From contig JAFBAP010000151.1 of the NCBI GenBank assembly GCA_019247695.1, forward strand, positions 1 to 50,115: a stretch of 50,115 nucleotides of DNA, read 5' to 3'. Source of the DNA: Verrucomicrobiota bacterium (GTDB lineage: Bacteria > Verrucomicrobiota > Verrucomicrobiia > Chthoniobacterales > JAFAMB01). How positions within the stretch are numbered: the stretch's first letter is position 1; each line of letters starts with the position of its first letter. Positions 1 through 7,578 of the stretch are shown here, one piece after another. The notes below the pieces were generated by a model, which did not search any database, was not told where the DNA came from, and worked only from the letters and a program-made list of their open reading frames with translations. The translations under genes and the position numbers were made by a program.

Positions 1-85
1 CCGGCGGAATGGTATAGAGAGACGCGCGGATGCGTGGCGCGTGCCGGGTCTTGCTTGACGGTGGCAGAATTGCGGGTCAGGTCGA

Positions 86-200
86 GGGGTAAACGCTGGG
101 CTATGTTCTCTTGGCCCTTCGGGCCGAAAGACGGTCACGGCTGTCCCCGCGCTGCTCTCAAAAAATGTGGGTAATGCTCAGCCCTTTAGGGCGGGGTCGA
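86..200 (+). repeat. Palindromic intergenic repeat block
   Basis: This block matches the one at about 42896-43010 almost base for base. Both carry GGCCCTTCGGGCC, then a conserved ACGGTCACGGCTGTCCCC stretch, then a run of A residues and TGTGGG. It also shares the GGGCTATGTTC motif with the repeats at 18760 and 48165. It holds short perfect hairpins and no credible coding. The forward reading frame through it looks artefactual. I infer it is a module of the dispersed intergenic repeat family in this window. Confidence 0.75.
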
Positions 201-414
201 GGGTCGAGGGTTTTTGGGTTTACTGGCAATTTGCTTTCTGGCAGGGGTCGCGCCTTTGCGATAGACTGGAAGCGGTTCTTTGAAGACTCGGCGTTGCCGG
301 TTCCGCCCAGGAAACCTTGCGGCGGGCAAAACGCAGAAGGATCAAGACGGAAAACTCTGAAACGCTTTCCACGTACCCGGGGGCACCGGGGATCGCTAAA
401 CGCCTGTGGATAAC

Positions 415-532
415 CTGTAAGACCCGCTCTCGTGAGGGGCACGGTTCGTTGAACCAGGAACCACCTTGTAAGAATGCGCAGCAATGTGACATAGCAAGGA
501 ATCCTCGGCCTTGAGGCCGGGGAGGATGTCAA
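415..532 (+). ncRNA. Omega-RNA-like right end of an IS200/IS605-type element (relic)
   Basis: Several hairpins are packed into about 120 bases: GGTTC/GAACC (443-447 with 451-455), CCTTG/CAAGG (464-468 with 495-499), and an 8-bp stem CCTCGGCC/GGCCGGGG (503-510 with 515-522) closed by TTGA. The block ends GGAGGATGTCAA at 521-532. A CC..GGCC hairpin followed by GGGGAGGATGTCAA is, from memory, the usual right end of many TnpB-carrying IS200/IS605 elements, where it forms the 3' part of the guide (omega) RNA. No TnpB reading frame is visible upstream, so this would be an orphan end. It stops eight bases from the stop codon of the lipoprotein gene at 540. The identification rests on motif memory and fold, not on a search. 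Confidence 0.5.
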
Positions 533-539
533 ACGATGC

Positions 540-1265
540 TTATAGATCGCCTGGCCGCTTGGCTTTCCCGGGCTTGTGTTCCGGGGGCAGGCAACCGCGT
601 GACGACAGCTCTTCAGATACCTTCGCGGCGATGACGCGCGCCGTACGCTTCTCGTCCTCAGAAACGCCGTGCCCCGCTTTACCCGCAATCGCGATCACGG
701 CGGCAGGTACGGTCGTGGGCGCCAGCGGGCCCACGGACGTGATCACACCCGGTTCGGCATTGCTGCCGCCCGAGGAAGAAAAGGAAAACAACGGCCTCTC
801 CCGCCGGCGCTCTGCTAAATCATACACTTGGACGGCGGTTTCCATTTTGGTGCCACCGGCCCCGAAACCGAGCGCGATCCGGAGTGCGCGGCTGCCTTGG
901 TTGACGCGTGTAAATTGCCCGGCGATCAACCATCCCGGCTGGCGGCGGCGCAGCTTATTCAGTTCGACCGGAGCTGTGACGGGCACAACCGGCAGGCCGT
1001 ACCGGCCCAGAGCGCGCACCGTTTGGGTACGCATCCTGGTTTGGATCCCCTGCTCAAACGCCACCAACTGTGCGCCTTGCCGGTCGGCCCGGATTGAAGC
1101 CTGCGATGGAAAACCAAAGTCTTTAACGTAAAGCACGGTAGGACAGCGATGCGGTGCCCGGGTCTGGTCAGACCGCTCGGACGTGACGCTGACGGAAGCG
1201 CAGCCTCCAAAAACCAGCAGGAGGACACCGATCAATAATAAGCCGACAGGATGGATTACTTTCAT
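540..1265 (-). CDS. DUF4410-like outer-membrane lipoprotein
   Basis: The protein is about 241 residues. I chose the start at 1265 because it gives a clean lipoprotein signal: MKVIHP, a hydrophobic stretch, then a lipobox ending GGC. A start 20 codons upstream would bury that signal. The mature part has the pattern of DUF4410 proteins: an early YVKDFG strand, a central GWLIAGQFTRVNQGSRALR segment, a GAGGTKMET turn, and a VYDLA...FSFSSSGGS segment. The family is found in periplasmic or outer-membrane lipoproteins of unknown function. A gap of about 270 bp separates it from the upstream glycosidase gene on the same strand, so co-transcription is uncertain. Confidence 0.65.
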   Translation of the reverse strand: MKVIHPVGLLLIGVLLLVFGGCASVSVTSERSDQTRAPHRCPTVLYVKDFGFPSQASIRADRQGAQLVAFEQGIQTRMRTQTVRALGRYGLPVVPVTAPVELNKLRRRQPGWLIAGQFTRVNQGSRALRIALGFGAGGTKMETAVQVYDLAERRRERPLFSFSSSGGSNAEPGVITSVGPLAPTTVPAAVIAIAGKAGHGVSEDEKRTARVIAAKVSEELSSRGCLPPEHKPGKAKRPGDL

Positions 1266-1532
1266 GGATGCAAAAGGGACTGAACCCAGGCCGCGGACGG
1301 CCGGCGAGCTTCCTGGTTTCCACATGCCATCTTGGGATGGGCACGGGCCTCAAAGTCCTGACCGCGGCGGCGCGCGCACAACCCACTTCGCACGATGGGG
1401 GTCAACCGGTCGTGGTCACATGACGAAGCCGGCAGCAAATCGGTACGGCGTCTCGGGTGTGCAGAGGCGCCAACCGGCACCGCGACAAGCCCCTCCAGGT
1501 GTCCTGACGGCCCTGATTAACCTCAAAAACGC

Positions 1533-2885
1533 TCAATCGCCACCGCCGCCGGAGCGAGCCACGTCCCGGTGCCGCTGGATGAAATCCCGGTACCAATAGT
1601 AAGAATCCTTGGGGATCCGGCGCTGGGTGGCGAAGTCCACCTTGATGATGCCGAAGGTGGGCCGGTAGCCGCAAGCCCACTCGAAATTATCCATCAGCGA
1701 CCAGACAAAGTAACCCCGGATATCCACTCCCCGGCTGAGGGCTTCCAGCATCGCATGAATGTAGCTGTCGAGGAATTCAATGCGCCGGTTATCATGAACT
1801 TTGCCGTCTTCGGACGACGTGTCTTCAAAGTAAGCGCCATTTTCAGTGATGTAGATCGGCGGACAGGGATAGGCGTCGTGGAGCCAAAGGAGAATATCCC
1901 GAAACTCCTGAGGGTTGATTTCCCAGTCAAAGCTGGTTTTGGGCACGTGCGCCGGCGGCGAGACGTGCTCATAGCCCAGGACGGCGTCCGGTCTAGCCCG
2001 GAGATACATGCGACAGTAGTGGTTAACACCCAGGAAGTCGACCGGTTGTCGAATCGATTGCAGGTCCCCTGGACGGATAAATGGCTCAAATTCCGCGCGG
2101 ACGCGATCCGGGTAGGTCCCCAGGAACAGCGGTTCGAGAAAGCAGCCGTTCCAGAGATCATTATGCCGCTCAGCCATCGTCGCGGAAGCCTTTGAAGCGT
2201 CTGCGGGCAGGGCGCGCTGGATCGTCATCGTGGTCCCTAGCCGCCATGCGGAATCCGTGGATCGCAGCCCTTGCAGAGCGAGCCCTTGCGCCAGGTTGAG
2301 ATGGTGCGTCACCGCCAGAAAGGCCCGCAAATCGGTTACGCCCGGCGCGTGGATACCGAGGGCGTGCCCGAGGCAGGCATAAACGGAGGGTTCGTTGAGC
2401 AGAATCCAGTTTCTGATGCGGTCACCCAGGCGATCGGCCGTTTGCACGGCATAATCGCTGAACCATCCGGCCACGTCGCGGCTGGTAAAACCACCCCGTT
2501 CCTGCAGTGCCTGGGGCAGGTCCCAATGGAAGAGCGTCGCAAAGGGTGTGATGCCTGCGGCGAGGAGCTCATCGACGAGACGGTCATAAAAGTCAAAGCC
2601 GGCGGCATTCTGCCGGCCGCGCCCTTCGGGCAGCACCCGTGACCAGGAAATCGAAAAACGGTAGGCTTGGATCCGCAGATCACGCATCAAGGCGACGTCC
2701 TCTTTAAAACGGTGATAATGGTCGCAAGCCACATCGCCCGTCTCCGAGCGCTCAACTTTGTTCGGGGTGCGGGCAAAGGCATCCCAGATGGACGGTGCAC
2801 GTCCCCCCTCGGCTGCCGCGCCTTCGATCTGGTAACTGGCCGTGGCGGCCCCCCACACGAACGGTTCAACAGGACCATTGGACAT
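1533..2885 (-). CDS. GH1 beta-glucosidase
   Basis: A 450-residue glycoside hydrolase family 1 enzyme of normal family length. It should hydrolyse beta-linked glucosides or galactosides (such as cellobiose) by the retaining mechanism. The N-terminal FVWGAATASYQIEG signature, the acid/base glutamate in LNEP (about E165) and the nucleophile in ITENG (about E348) are all present, as is the late YFVWSLMDNFEWACGY aglycone region. I chose the methionine at 2885 because the family begins a few residues before FxWGxATAS. The open frame runs 51 codons further upstream but that part looks non-coding. No signal peptide is seen, so it is probably cytoplasmic. It diverges from the permease gene at 3156. 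Confidence 0.93.
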   Translation of the reverse strand: MSNGPVEPFVWGAATASYQIEGAAAEGGRAPSIWDAFARTPNKVERSETGDVACDHYHRFKEDVALMRDLRIQAYRFSISWSRVLPEGRGRQNAAGFDFYDRLVDELLAAGITPFATLFHWDLPQALQERGGFTSRDVAGWFSDYAVQTADRLGDRIRNWILLNEPSVYACLGHALGIHAPGVTDLRAFLAVTHHLNLAQGLALQGLRSTDSAWRLGTTMTIQRALPADASKASATMAERHNDLWNGCFLEPLFLGTYPDRVRAEFEPFIRPGDLQSIRQPVDFLGVNHYCRMYLRARPDAVLGYEHVSPPAHVPKTSFDWEINPQEFRDILLWLHDAYPCPPIYITENGAYFEDTSSEDGKVHDNRRIEFLDSYIHAMLEALSRGVDIRGYFVWSLMDNFEWACGYRPTFGIIKVDFATQRRIPKDSYYWYRDFIQRHRDVARSGGGGD

Positions 2886-3155
2886 GGCTAAAGCTCGGTT
2901 AGGGGTGACGTTTTCGCAATGCGCGAGACAAATCGGCCCGGCGCGACCCATCACGGGGCCGGCAACGAAGGAGACCGCACATCGAGAGCAATCCGGCGCG
3001 TTGTCCCAGGCGATTGTAGGGTGATGAACGCAGTCCAAGAACTAAGGTTTCGTGGTCGAACACCGCTGCTGCCGCTTGCGAAGAAAACAATTAGCGCTCC
3101 TCGGCAACGCTTATGCGCGTGAGCGGCCGACGGTTGGCGCTTCTCTTTTTGACTT

Positions 3156-5087
3156 ATGGCCATTCTGGATGCTCTTTTGGGCCGTCACCTGGCCTCTGCT
3201 GAAGACAAAGAGGAACGAGTCGGTGCCGCTGCCGGGGTCGCTGTGTTCGGCCTGGACGGGCTGGGTTCGGCCGCCTACGGCCCGGAAGCTGCCCTGACCG
3301 TGCTGATCCCGCTCGGAATGGCGGGCCTCGGGTTCAGCCTGCCCATTCTCGGCCTCATCGTGGTGTTGCTGGCCATCGTGTATTTCAGTTACCGGCAGAC
3401 GATCGCCGCTTACCCCACCGGGGCCGGTTCGTACACGGTAGCTAAAGAGAACCTGGGCGAACATGCCGGACTGATGGCCGCCGTCGCCTTGATGATTGAC
3501 TATGCCTTGAACACGGCGGTGGGAATTTCGTCGGGAGTGAATGCGCTGATCTCCGCGCTGCCCGTCTTGCAACCGTATGCGCTGTGGATTTGCCTTTTGC
3601 TGCTGGCGCTGCTGACCTACATCAATCTGCGCGGGGTTCGTGAGTCGGCCCGGGTCTTTCTGCCGCCCACGGCACTTTTCGTTCTGTGTCTAGGGGCGGT
3701 GGTGGTAAACGGCGTGATCAAGATTGTTTTGGCCGGCGGCCACCCGCAGGCGGTGAGCCCGCCGGCGCCGGCACCCGAACCGCAAGAGCAGGTCACCTGG
3801 TGGTTGCTCCTGCGCGCGTTCGCGGCAGGATGCACAGCCATGACCGGGGTTGAAGCCGTCAGCAACGGCATTCAGGCCTTTAAGGAACCTGTCATCGACA
3901 CCGCCCGACGTTGCCTGACCCTGATCGTGGCCATCCTGGCTTTCCTGCTGTTGGGGGTAGCTTTTATACTGCCCTTCTACCACATCGTCGCCACTGATCC
4001 GGGAAAACCGGGTTACCAGAGCCTACTCTCCCTCGTGACTGCGGCCATCTGGGGGCGAGGTCCTCTTTATTACGTGACGATCGCATCAATCCTCGCAGTC
4101 CTGAGCCTGTCGTCCAATACCTCTTTCGCCGATTTCCCACGCCTGTGCCAGCGGCTGGCCCACGACGGCTTTTTGCCTTATTCGTTTAGCCTAAGGGGCC
4201 GCCGGCTGGTGTTCACCCAGGGTATCTGCGTACTGGCTGCGGTGACTGCCGTTCTGCTGATGATTTTCAACGGGGTAACCGACCGGCTGATCCCATTATT
4301 TGCGGTTGGCGCATTTGGGACCTTTACCCTGTCGCAGGCCGGCATGATCCGACACGGGCTCAAGGGGGAGAAACGGTCGCCCGTGAGCGCATTCATCAAT
4401 GGATTAGGCGCCTTCTCCACCGGGGCTGCGTTGGTGATTATCGTGATCGCGAAATTTACTGAAGGCGCGTGGCTGGTGGTCATTGTTCTACCTTGCATCT
4501 ACGCGGTGATGCTGGCGATCAAGAAGCATTCCGCGAGGATCGCTCGGGAAATTGAGCGCGCCCCGCACGTCAGCTTACAGCCTTCGGAGCCACCGATTGC
4601 GGTGGTGTTTGTCGACAGCTGGGATTGCGTGGCGCAAAAGGCGCTGCAGGCAGCCTACACCTTAACGCCCGAGGTGGAGGTACTCCACGTCGAGCGGGAA
4701 GACAATGTGGGTGAATTAGCAAAGGACTGGGGTCAGGCGGCCCGGCAGTCGATCAGTGAAGCGAAGCTACCCCCGCCGAAACTCGTGCTGTTGAAATCAC
4801 CTTACCGGCGCGTGGTCAGCCTTATTTTAGAACACGTCTGGCAACTCGAACGTGACAACCCGGGCCGCCTGATTGCGGTGGTCGTGCCGGAACTGGTTGA
4901 TCGTTGGTACGTCAGTTTCCTGAACAACCAGCGCGCGGCCATCTTGAGGACGTTGCTTTTGTTCAACGGCCATCCGCGGGTATTGATAATCACCGTGCCG
5001 TGGTACCTGGAGCGTCCGACGCGGGCACGGCGCGCAATCCGCCGCTCTGTGTCCTGGGAAACCTTTCCGGCACGCCTCGATCGGTAG
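3156..5087 (+). CDS. KimA-like APC-superfamily permease
   Basis: A 643-residue membrane protein with about 12 hydrophobic segments in the first 455 residues and a soluble C-terminal domain of about 185 residues. The segments SAAYGPEAAL, SYRQTIAAYPTGAGSY and AKENLGEHAG closely match the pattern I recall for Bacillus KimA (YdaO), a high-affinity potassium importer in the APC superfamily. A general amino-acid permease is the alternative. The soluble tail begins near APHVSLQPSEPPIAVVFVD and may be regulatory. No obvious Shine-Dalgarno precedes the ATG. Its stop codon lies in CGGTAGAGGA, a string also present in the repeat copy at 20030, so the repeat may reach into the gene's end. Confidence 0.82.
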   Translation: MAILDALLGRHLASAEDKEERVGAAAGVAVFGLDGLGSAAYGPEAALTVLIPLGMAGLGFSLPILGLIVVLLAIVYFSYRQTIAAYPTGAGSYTVAKENLGEHAGLMAAVALMIDYALNTAVGISSGVNALISALPVLQPYALWICLLLLALLTYINLRGVRESARVFLPPTALFVLCLGAVVVNGVIKIVLAGGHPQAVSPPAPAPEPQEQVTWWLLLRAFAAGCTAMTGVEAVSNGIQAFKEPVIDTARRCLTLIVAILAFLLLGVAFILPFYHIVATDPGKPGYQSLLSLVTAAIWGRGPLYYVTIASILAVLSLSSNTSFADFPRLCQRLAHDGFLPYSFSLRGRRLVFTQGICVLAAVTAVLLMIFNGVTDRLIPLFAVGAFGTFTLSQAGMIRHGLKGEKRSPVSAFINGLGAFSTGAALVIIVIAKFTEGAWLVVIVLPCIYAVMLAIKKHSARIAREIERAPHVSLQPSEPPIAVVFVDSWDCVAQKALQAAYTLTPEVEVLHVEREDNVGELAKDWGQAARQSISEAKLPPPKLVLLKSPYRRVVSLILEHVWQLERDNPGRLIAVVVPELVDRWYVSFLNNQRAAILRTLLLFNGHPRVLIITVPWYLERPTRARRAIRRSVSWETFPARLDR

Positions 5088-5320
5088 AGGAAGGCGTTCC
5101 GTGAAGGGGCGGCGACCGGAGGATGCTCCGTACCTGGTTGAATAGGTCGTAGGCCCAACGGGCCGGGAGACGGTTTGGGCTTGGATCGTTTATACGGTCT
5201 GATAGGTTTAAAGCTGGCAGGACACCTGGGAAGAAAGACAAAATTTTACCCCCCGTGCCTGTCGAAATGGTATTGGATCTTGGCCCCGGGCTTTACTCCA
5301 CTGCCCTTTGGTTAAGGGCC
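5075..5320 (-). repeat. MITE-like repeat, copy A (degenerate end)
   Basis: The right end is intact and inverted: CTGTCGAAATGGTA at 5259-5272, the reverse complement of the TACCATTTCGACAG-type terminus. Moving left it holds the family's AAATTTTACC stretch, the GACACCTGGGAAG block, GGCCCAACGGGCC, and a GGATGCTCCGTACCTGGTTGA block shared with 20060. The opposite terminus cannot be found, and no matching target duplication is seen. The trailing part (GGCTTTACTCCACTGCC) reappears at 25656 and 42325. The central invertible module of the complete copies is absent here. Confidence 0.72.
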
Positions 5321-5377
5321 GGTCTATCCGCTATCGCCTGACCCACCGACCCCAAGGTGGGTGTACGCCGATAGACC
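5321..5377 (+). promoter_or_regulatory. Nested hairpin in the lrgA leader
   Basis: Two nested perfect stems lie just ahead of the LrgA gene: GGTCTATC (5321-5328) with GATAGACC (5370-5377), and inside it ACCCACC (5341-5347) with GGTGGGT (5356-5362). The gene starts 40 bases after the structure. It could be an RNA leader element controlling expression or a palindrome left from the adjacent repeat. No T-run follows, so a simple intrinsic terminator is unlikely. Confidence 0.45.
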
Positions 5378-5417
5378 CGGAAGTTCCGAAAGGCAGACCG
5401 GGTGGCCGCGTGCGATC

Positions 5418-5798
5418 ATGTCGGTGGCTCTTCTTCTGCTTTTTGCTTGTCAACTCGCCGGGGAAATTCTTCACCGGGTATTTTGGGTGCCCATGCCGGG
5501 ACCGGTCACGGGCATGGTTCTGCTGACTTTGATTCTGATCCGACGGCCGTCAGCCATTCCTGAAAGTCTGGCCGCGTCCGCGCGTATTCTGCTGCAGAAT
5601 CTCGGGCTGTTCTTTGTGCCTGCCGGCGTTGGCGTGGTCGCAAACATCGGGTTGATTCGCCAGCAGTGGATGCCGATTTGCGTGGCGTTGATCGGCTCGA
5701 CCTGCTTGTCCCTCCTGGCAACGGCCTGCACGGTAAACTTTATGCGATCACGGCTCCAGCGCCGGGCGAATCCGCAGGAGGCATCGGCCGAGAAATGA
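5418..5798 (+). CDS. CidA/LrgA family membrane protein
   Basis: A 126-residue hydrophobic protein with about four membrane segments, typical in size for CidA/LrgA. The family signature WVPMPGPVTGMVLL follows the first segment, and NLGLFFVPAGVGVV the third. These proteins were described as holin-like modulators of murein hydrolase export. Homologous pairs are also known as pyruvate or glycolate transport systems. The start at 5418 fits the family; an upstream in-frame ATG at 5361 would add a charged segment made from repeat DNA. The stop overlaps the start of the LrgB-like gene by four bases (ATGA), so the two should be translationally coupled. Confidence 0.88.
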   Translation: MSVALLLLFACQLAGEILHRVFWVPMPGPVTGMVLLTLILIRRPSAIPESLAASARILLQNLGLFFVPAGVGVVANIGLIRQQWMPICVALIGSTCLSLLATACTVNFMRSRLQRRANPQEASAEK

Positions 5799-6544
5799 TG
5801 CATTTAGCGCAGCAAAGCATGGCGGGGGATAGTTCCTGGGCCGTTTGGCAGCAGATCATCGCCACCCCGATTTTCTCGATCGGCTTGACTTTGGGCAGCT
5901 ATGAGTTTGGCCGCCGGCTGCAGCGGCTCTGCCGAGGAAACCCGATCGTCAACCCGGTGCTGATTGCTATCCTGCTCATCGGCGGATTTCTCCACCTGAC
6001 CGGGACCTCTTATGAAGTTTATTTCGGCGGTGCACAGTTCATTCACTTTATGCTCGGGCCCGCAACGGTGGCGCTGGCGATCCCTATCATTCACAACCTC
6101 GAGCGATTGAGAGGCATGCGGGTTGCCGTGCTGGTAGGCATCATGATCGGCTCACTCGTGTCCGCAGTCTCGGGCATTGAACTGGTCGAACTCTTCGGGG
6201 GCAGCCGGGCGGTAGCGGTCTCGATGGCTCCCAAGGCGGCGACGACCCCGATTGCCATCGGCGTGTCGCAGAGCGTTGGCGGTATCCCGTCGTTGAGCGC
6301 AGTTCTGGCCATTGCGAGTGGGATTCTGGCGGCGGTTTCCTTGGAGTTCCTTTTAGACTTGGTTAAAGTTAAAGATTGGCGGCCCCTGGGATTGGCGGCC
6401 GGAACGGCCGGCAGCGGTATCGGTGCTGCGCGCGCTATCTCCCTCCATGAAACCGCCGGTGCCTTTGCAGGCCTGGCAGTTGCCTTGAACGGGTTAACGA
6501 CGGCCTTGCTTGTGCCTATCCTGGTACATTTCTGGCCAAAATAG
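5795..6544 (+). CDS. LrgB family membrane protein
   Basis: A protein of about 249 residues with many hydrophobic segments. It has LrgB/CidB landmarks: SIGLTLGSYEFGRRLQ near the start, FMLGPATVALAIP, and SMAPKAATTPIAIGVSQSVGG in the middle, followed by AGTAGSGIGAARAI. It is the partner of the LrgA-like protein encoded just upstream, and the genes overlap by ATGA. The pair probably forms one transport or regulatory complex in the inner membrane. The substrate cannot be told from sequence; pyruvate or glycolate are family precedents. The frame is open upstream of 5795 inside the LrgA gene, but the overlapped ATG is the natural start. Confidence 0.9.
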   Translation: MMHLAQQSMAGDSSWAVWQQIIATPIFSIGLTLGSYEFGRRLQRLCRGNPIVNPVLIAILLIGGFLHLTGTSYEVYFGGAQFIHFMLGPATVALAIPIIHNLERLRGMRVAVLVGIMIGSLVSAVSGIELVELFGGSRAVAVSMAPKAATTPIAIGVSQSVGGIPSLSAVLAIASGILAAVSLEFLLDLVKVKDWRPLGLAAGTAGSGIGAARAISLHETAGAFAGLAVALNGLTTALLVPILVHFWPK

Positions 6545-6576
6545 GAATACCGCCCAGGAGTTCCCCGGCTTTGGAT

Positions 6577-7578
6577 CTACCCGATGCGCTTCCGGTTCAT
6601 GAGCGAATCGAGGGCAACCGCAGCAACCAGCACCGCGCCGAGCACAATCCCCTGCCACTCCGACGAGAAACGCGCGATGATAAGCACATTCTTCATCAGG
6701 CCCATGAAGAAGACGCCGATCATGGCGCCCCAGATCGTTCCGCGACCTCCGGAGAGGCTAGCGCCGCCGAGGATGACGGCCGTGATCGCCTGGAGCTCGG
6801 CGCCTACACCGACGGTCGAGGTCGCCGTGGCGATACGGGAAGCGTAGAGGATGCCGGCGAGTCCAGCCAGGAAACCCATGACCATGAACGAAACGATCTG
6901 GAGTCTTTCCACGTTAATTCCCGACAGGTGCGCAGCTTTCGGATTGCTGCCGATGTAGTAAAACTGTCGAAAGAAGCGCGTATGCGCCATCGCGTAATGG
7001 GCGATGATTGCGAGCGCAACGAGCACCCAGACCGGTGCCTGGAGCCCAAGGAATTGCGATTGCCCGAAACGTGAAAACGACTCCGGCAGGTAGGTAATTC
7101 CCGGGCCACCGATCAACAGGGCGAGCCCCTGGAAAATTCCCATGGTCCCGAGTGTCGTGATCAACGCATTAACGCGAACTTTGGCGACGATAAAGCCGTT
7201 CAGCAGGCCGCCTGATATCGCCGTCAACAATCCCGCCAGAACGGCCAAGGGCACCGGCCAGTTCAGGTCTTTCATGAGTGCGCCCGTAATGACGCCGATC
7301 ATTGAGGCCATTGCGCCGACGGACAGGTCGAAGCTCCCACCGATCAACATCAACATCATCCCGATCGCAAGGATTCCCTCAAAGGCCAGGTTCCGAACGA
7401 TGGCGGCAAAGTTGCTGAAGTTTGCGAACGAGGCCGGGTAGAGGACAGAGCAGCCGATGACGGTGCCGAGCGTGACCACGGCCAAGGCCAATTCCCGAGG
7501 AAAAGCCGGAAATCGCAGCCGGTTGTGCCTGCCGATCCCGGCTGAGGTCGGGACGGTGGTCGCAGGTAACTCGTTCAT
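6577..7578 (-). CDS. Ribose-type sugar ABC transporter permease (intact system)
   Basis: A 333-residue permease of the RbsC/BPD_transp_2 family, with about ten membrane segments. It shows GGSFDLSVGAMASMIGV (the conserved GxxDLSVG region), TTLGTMGIFQGLAL, YYIGSNPKAAHLSGI (the loop that contacts the ATPase) and AVILGGASLSGGRGT. It is the last gene of the leftward cluster and overlaps the ATPase gene by four bases (ATGA). With the ATPase at 7575 and a binding protein at 9329 it makes a complete importer, presumably for a pentose, deoxysugar or related sugar. Its stop faces the LrgB gene stop, only 32 bases apart. Confidence 0.93.
   Translation of the reverse strand: MNELPATTVPTSAGIGRHNRLRFPAFPRELALAVVTLGTVIGCSVLYPASFANFSNFAAIVRNLAFEGILAIGMMLMLIGGSFDLSVGAMASMIGVITGALMKDLNWPVPLAVLAGLLTAISGGLLNGFIVAKVRVNALITTLGTMGIFQGLALLIGGPGITYLPESFSRFGQSQFLGLQAPVWVLVALAIIAHYAMAHTRFFRQFYYIGSNPKAAHLSGINVERLQIVSFMVMGFLAGLAGILYASRIATATSTVGVGAELQAITAVILGGASLSGGRGTIWGAMIGVFFMGLMKNVLIIARFSSEWQGIVLGAVLVAAVALDSLMNRKRIG

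Noticed and set aside
1-120. Partial gene entering from the left edge
   Set aside because: One frame is open through the edge, but it has no recognisable motif and runs into repeat DNA.
511-1131. 206-residue plus-strand frame
   Set aside because: It is antisense to the lipoprotein gene, which has a convincing signal peptide and lipobox.
3020-3155. c-di-AMP (ydaO) riboswitch ahead of the KimA-like permease
   Set aside because: Bacillus kimA is controlled this way, but I cannot find the conserved riboswitch core in the short upstream region.
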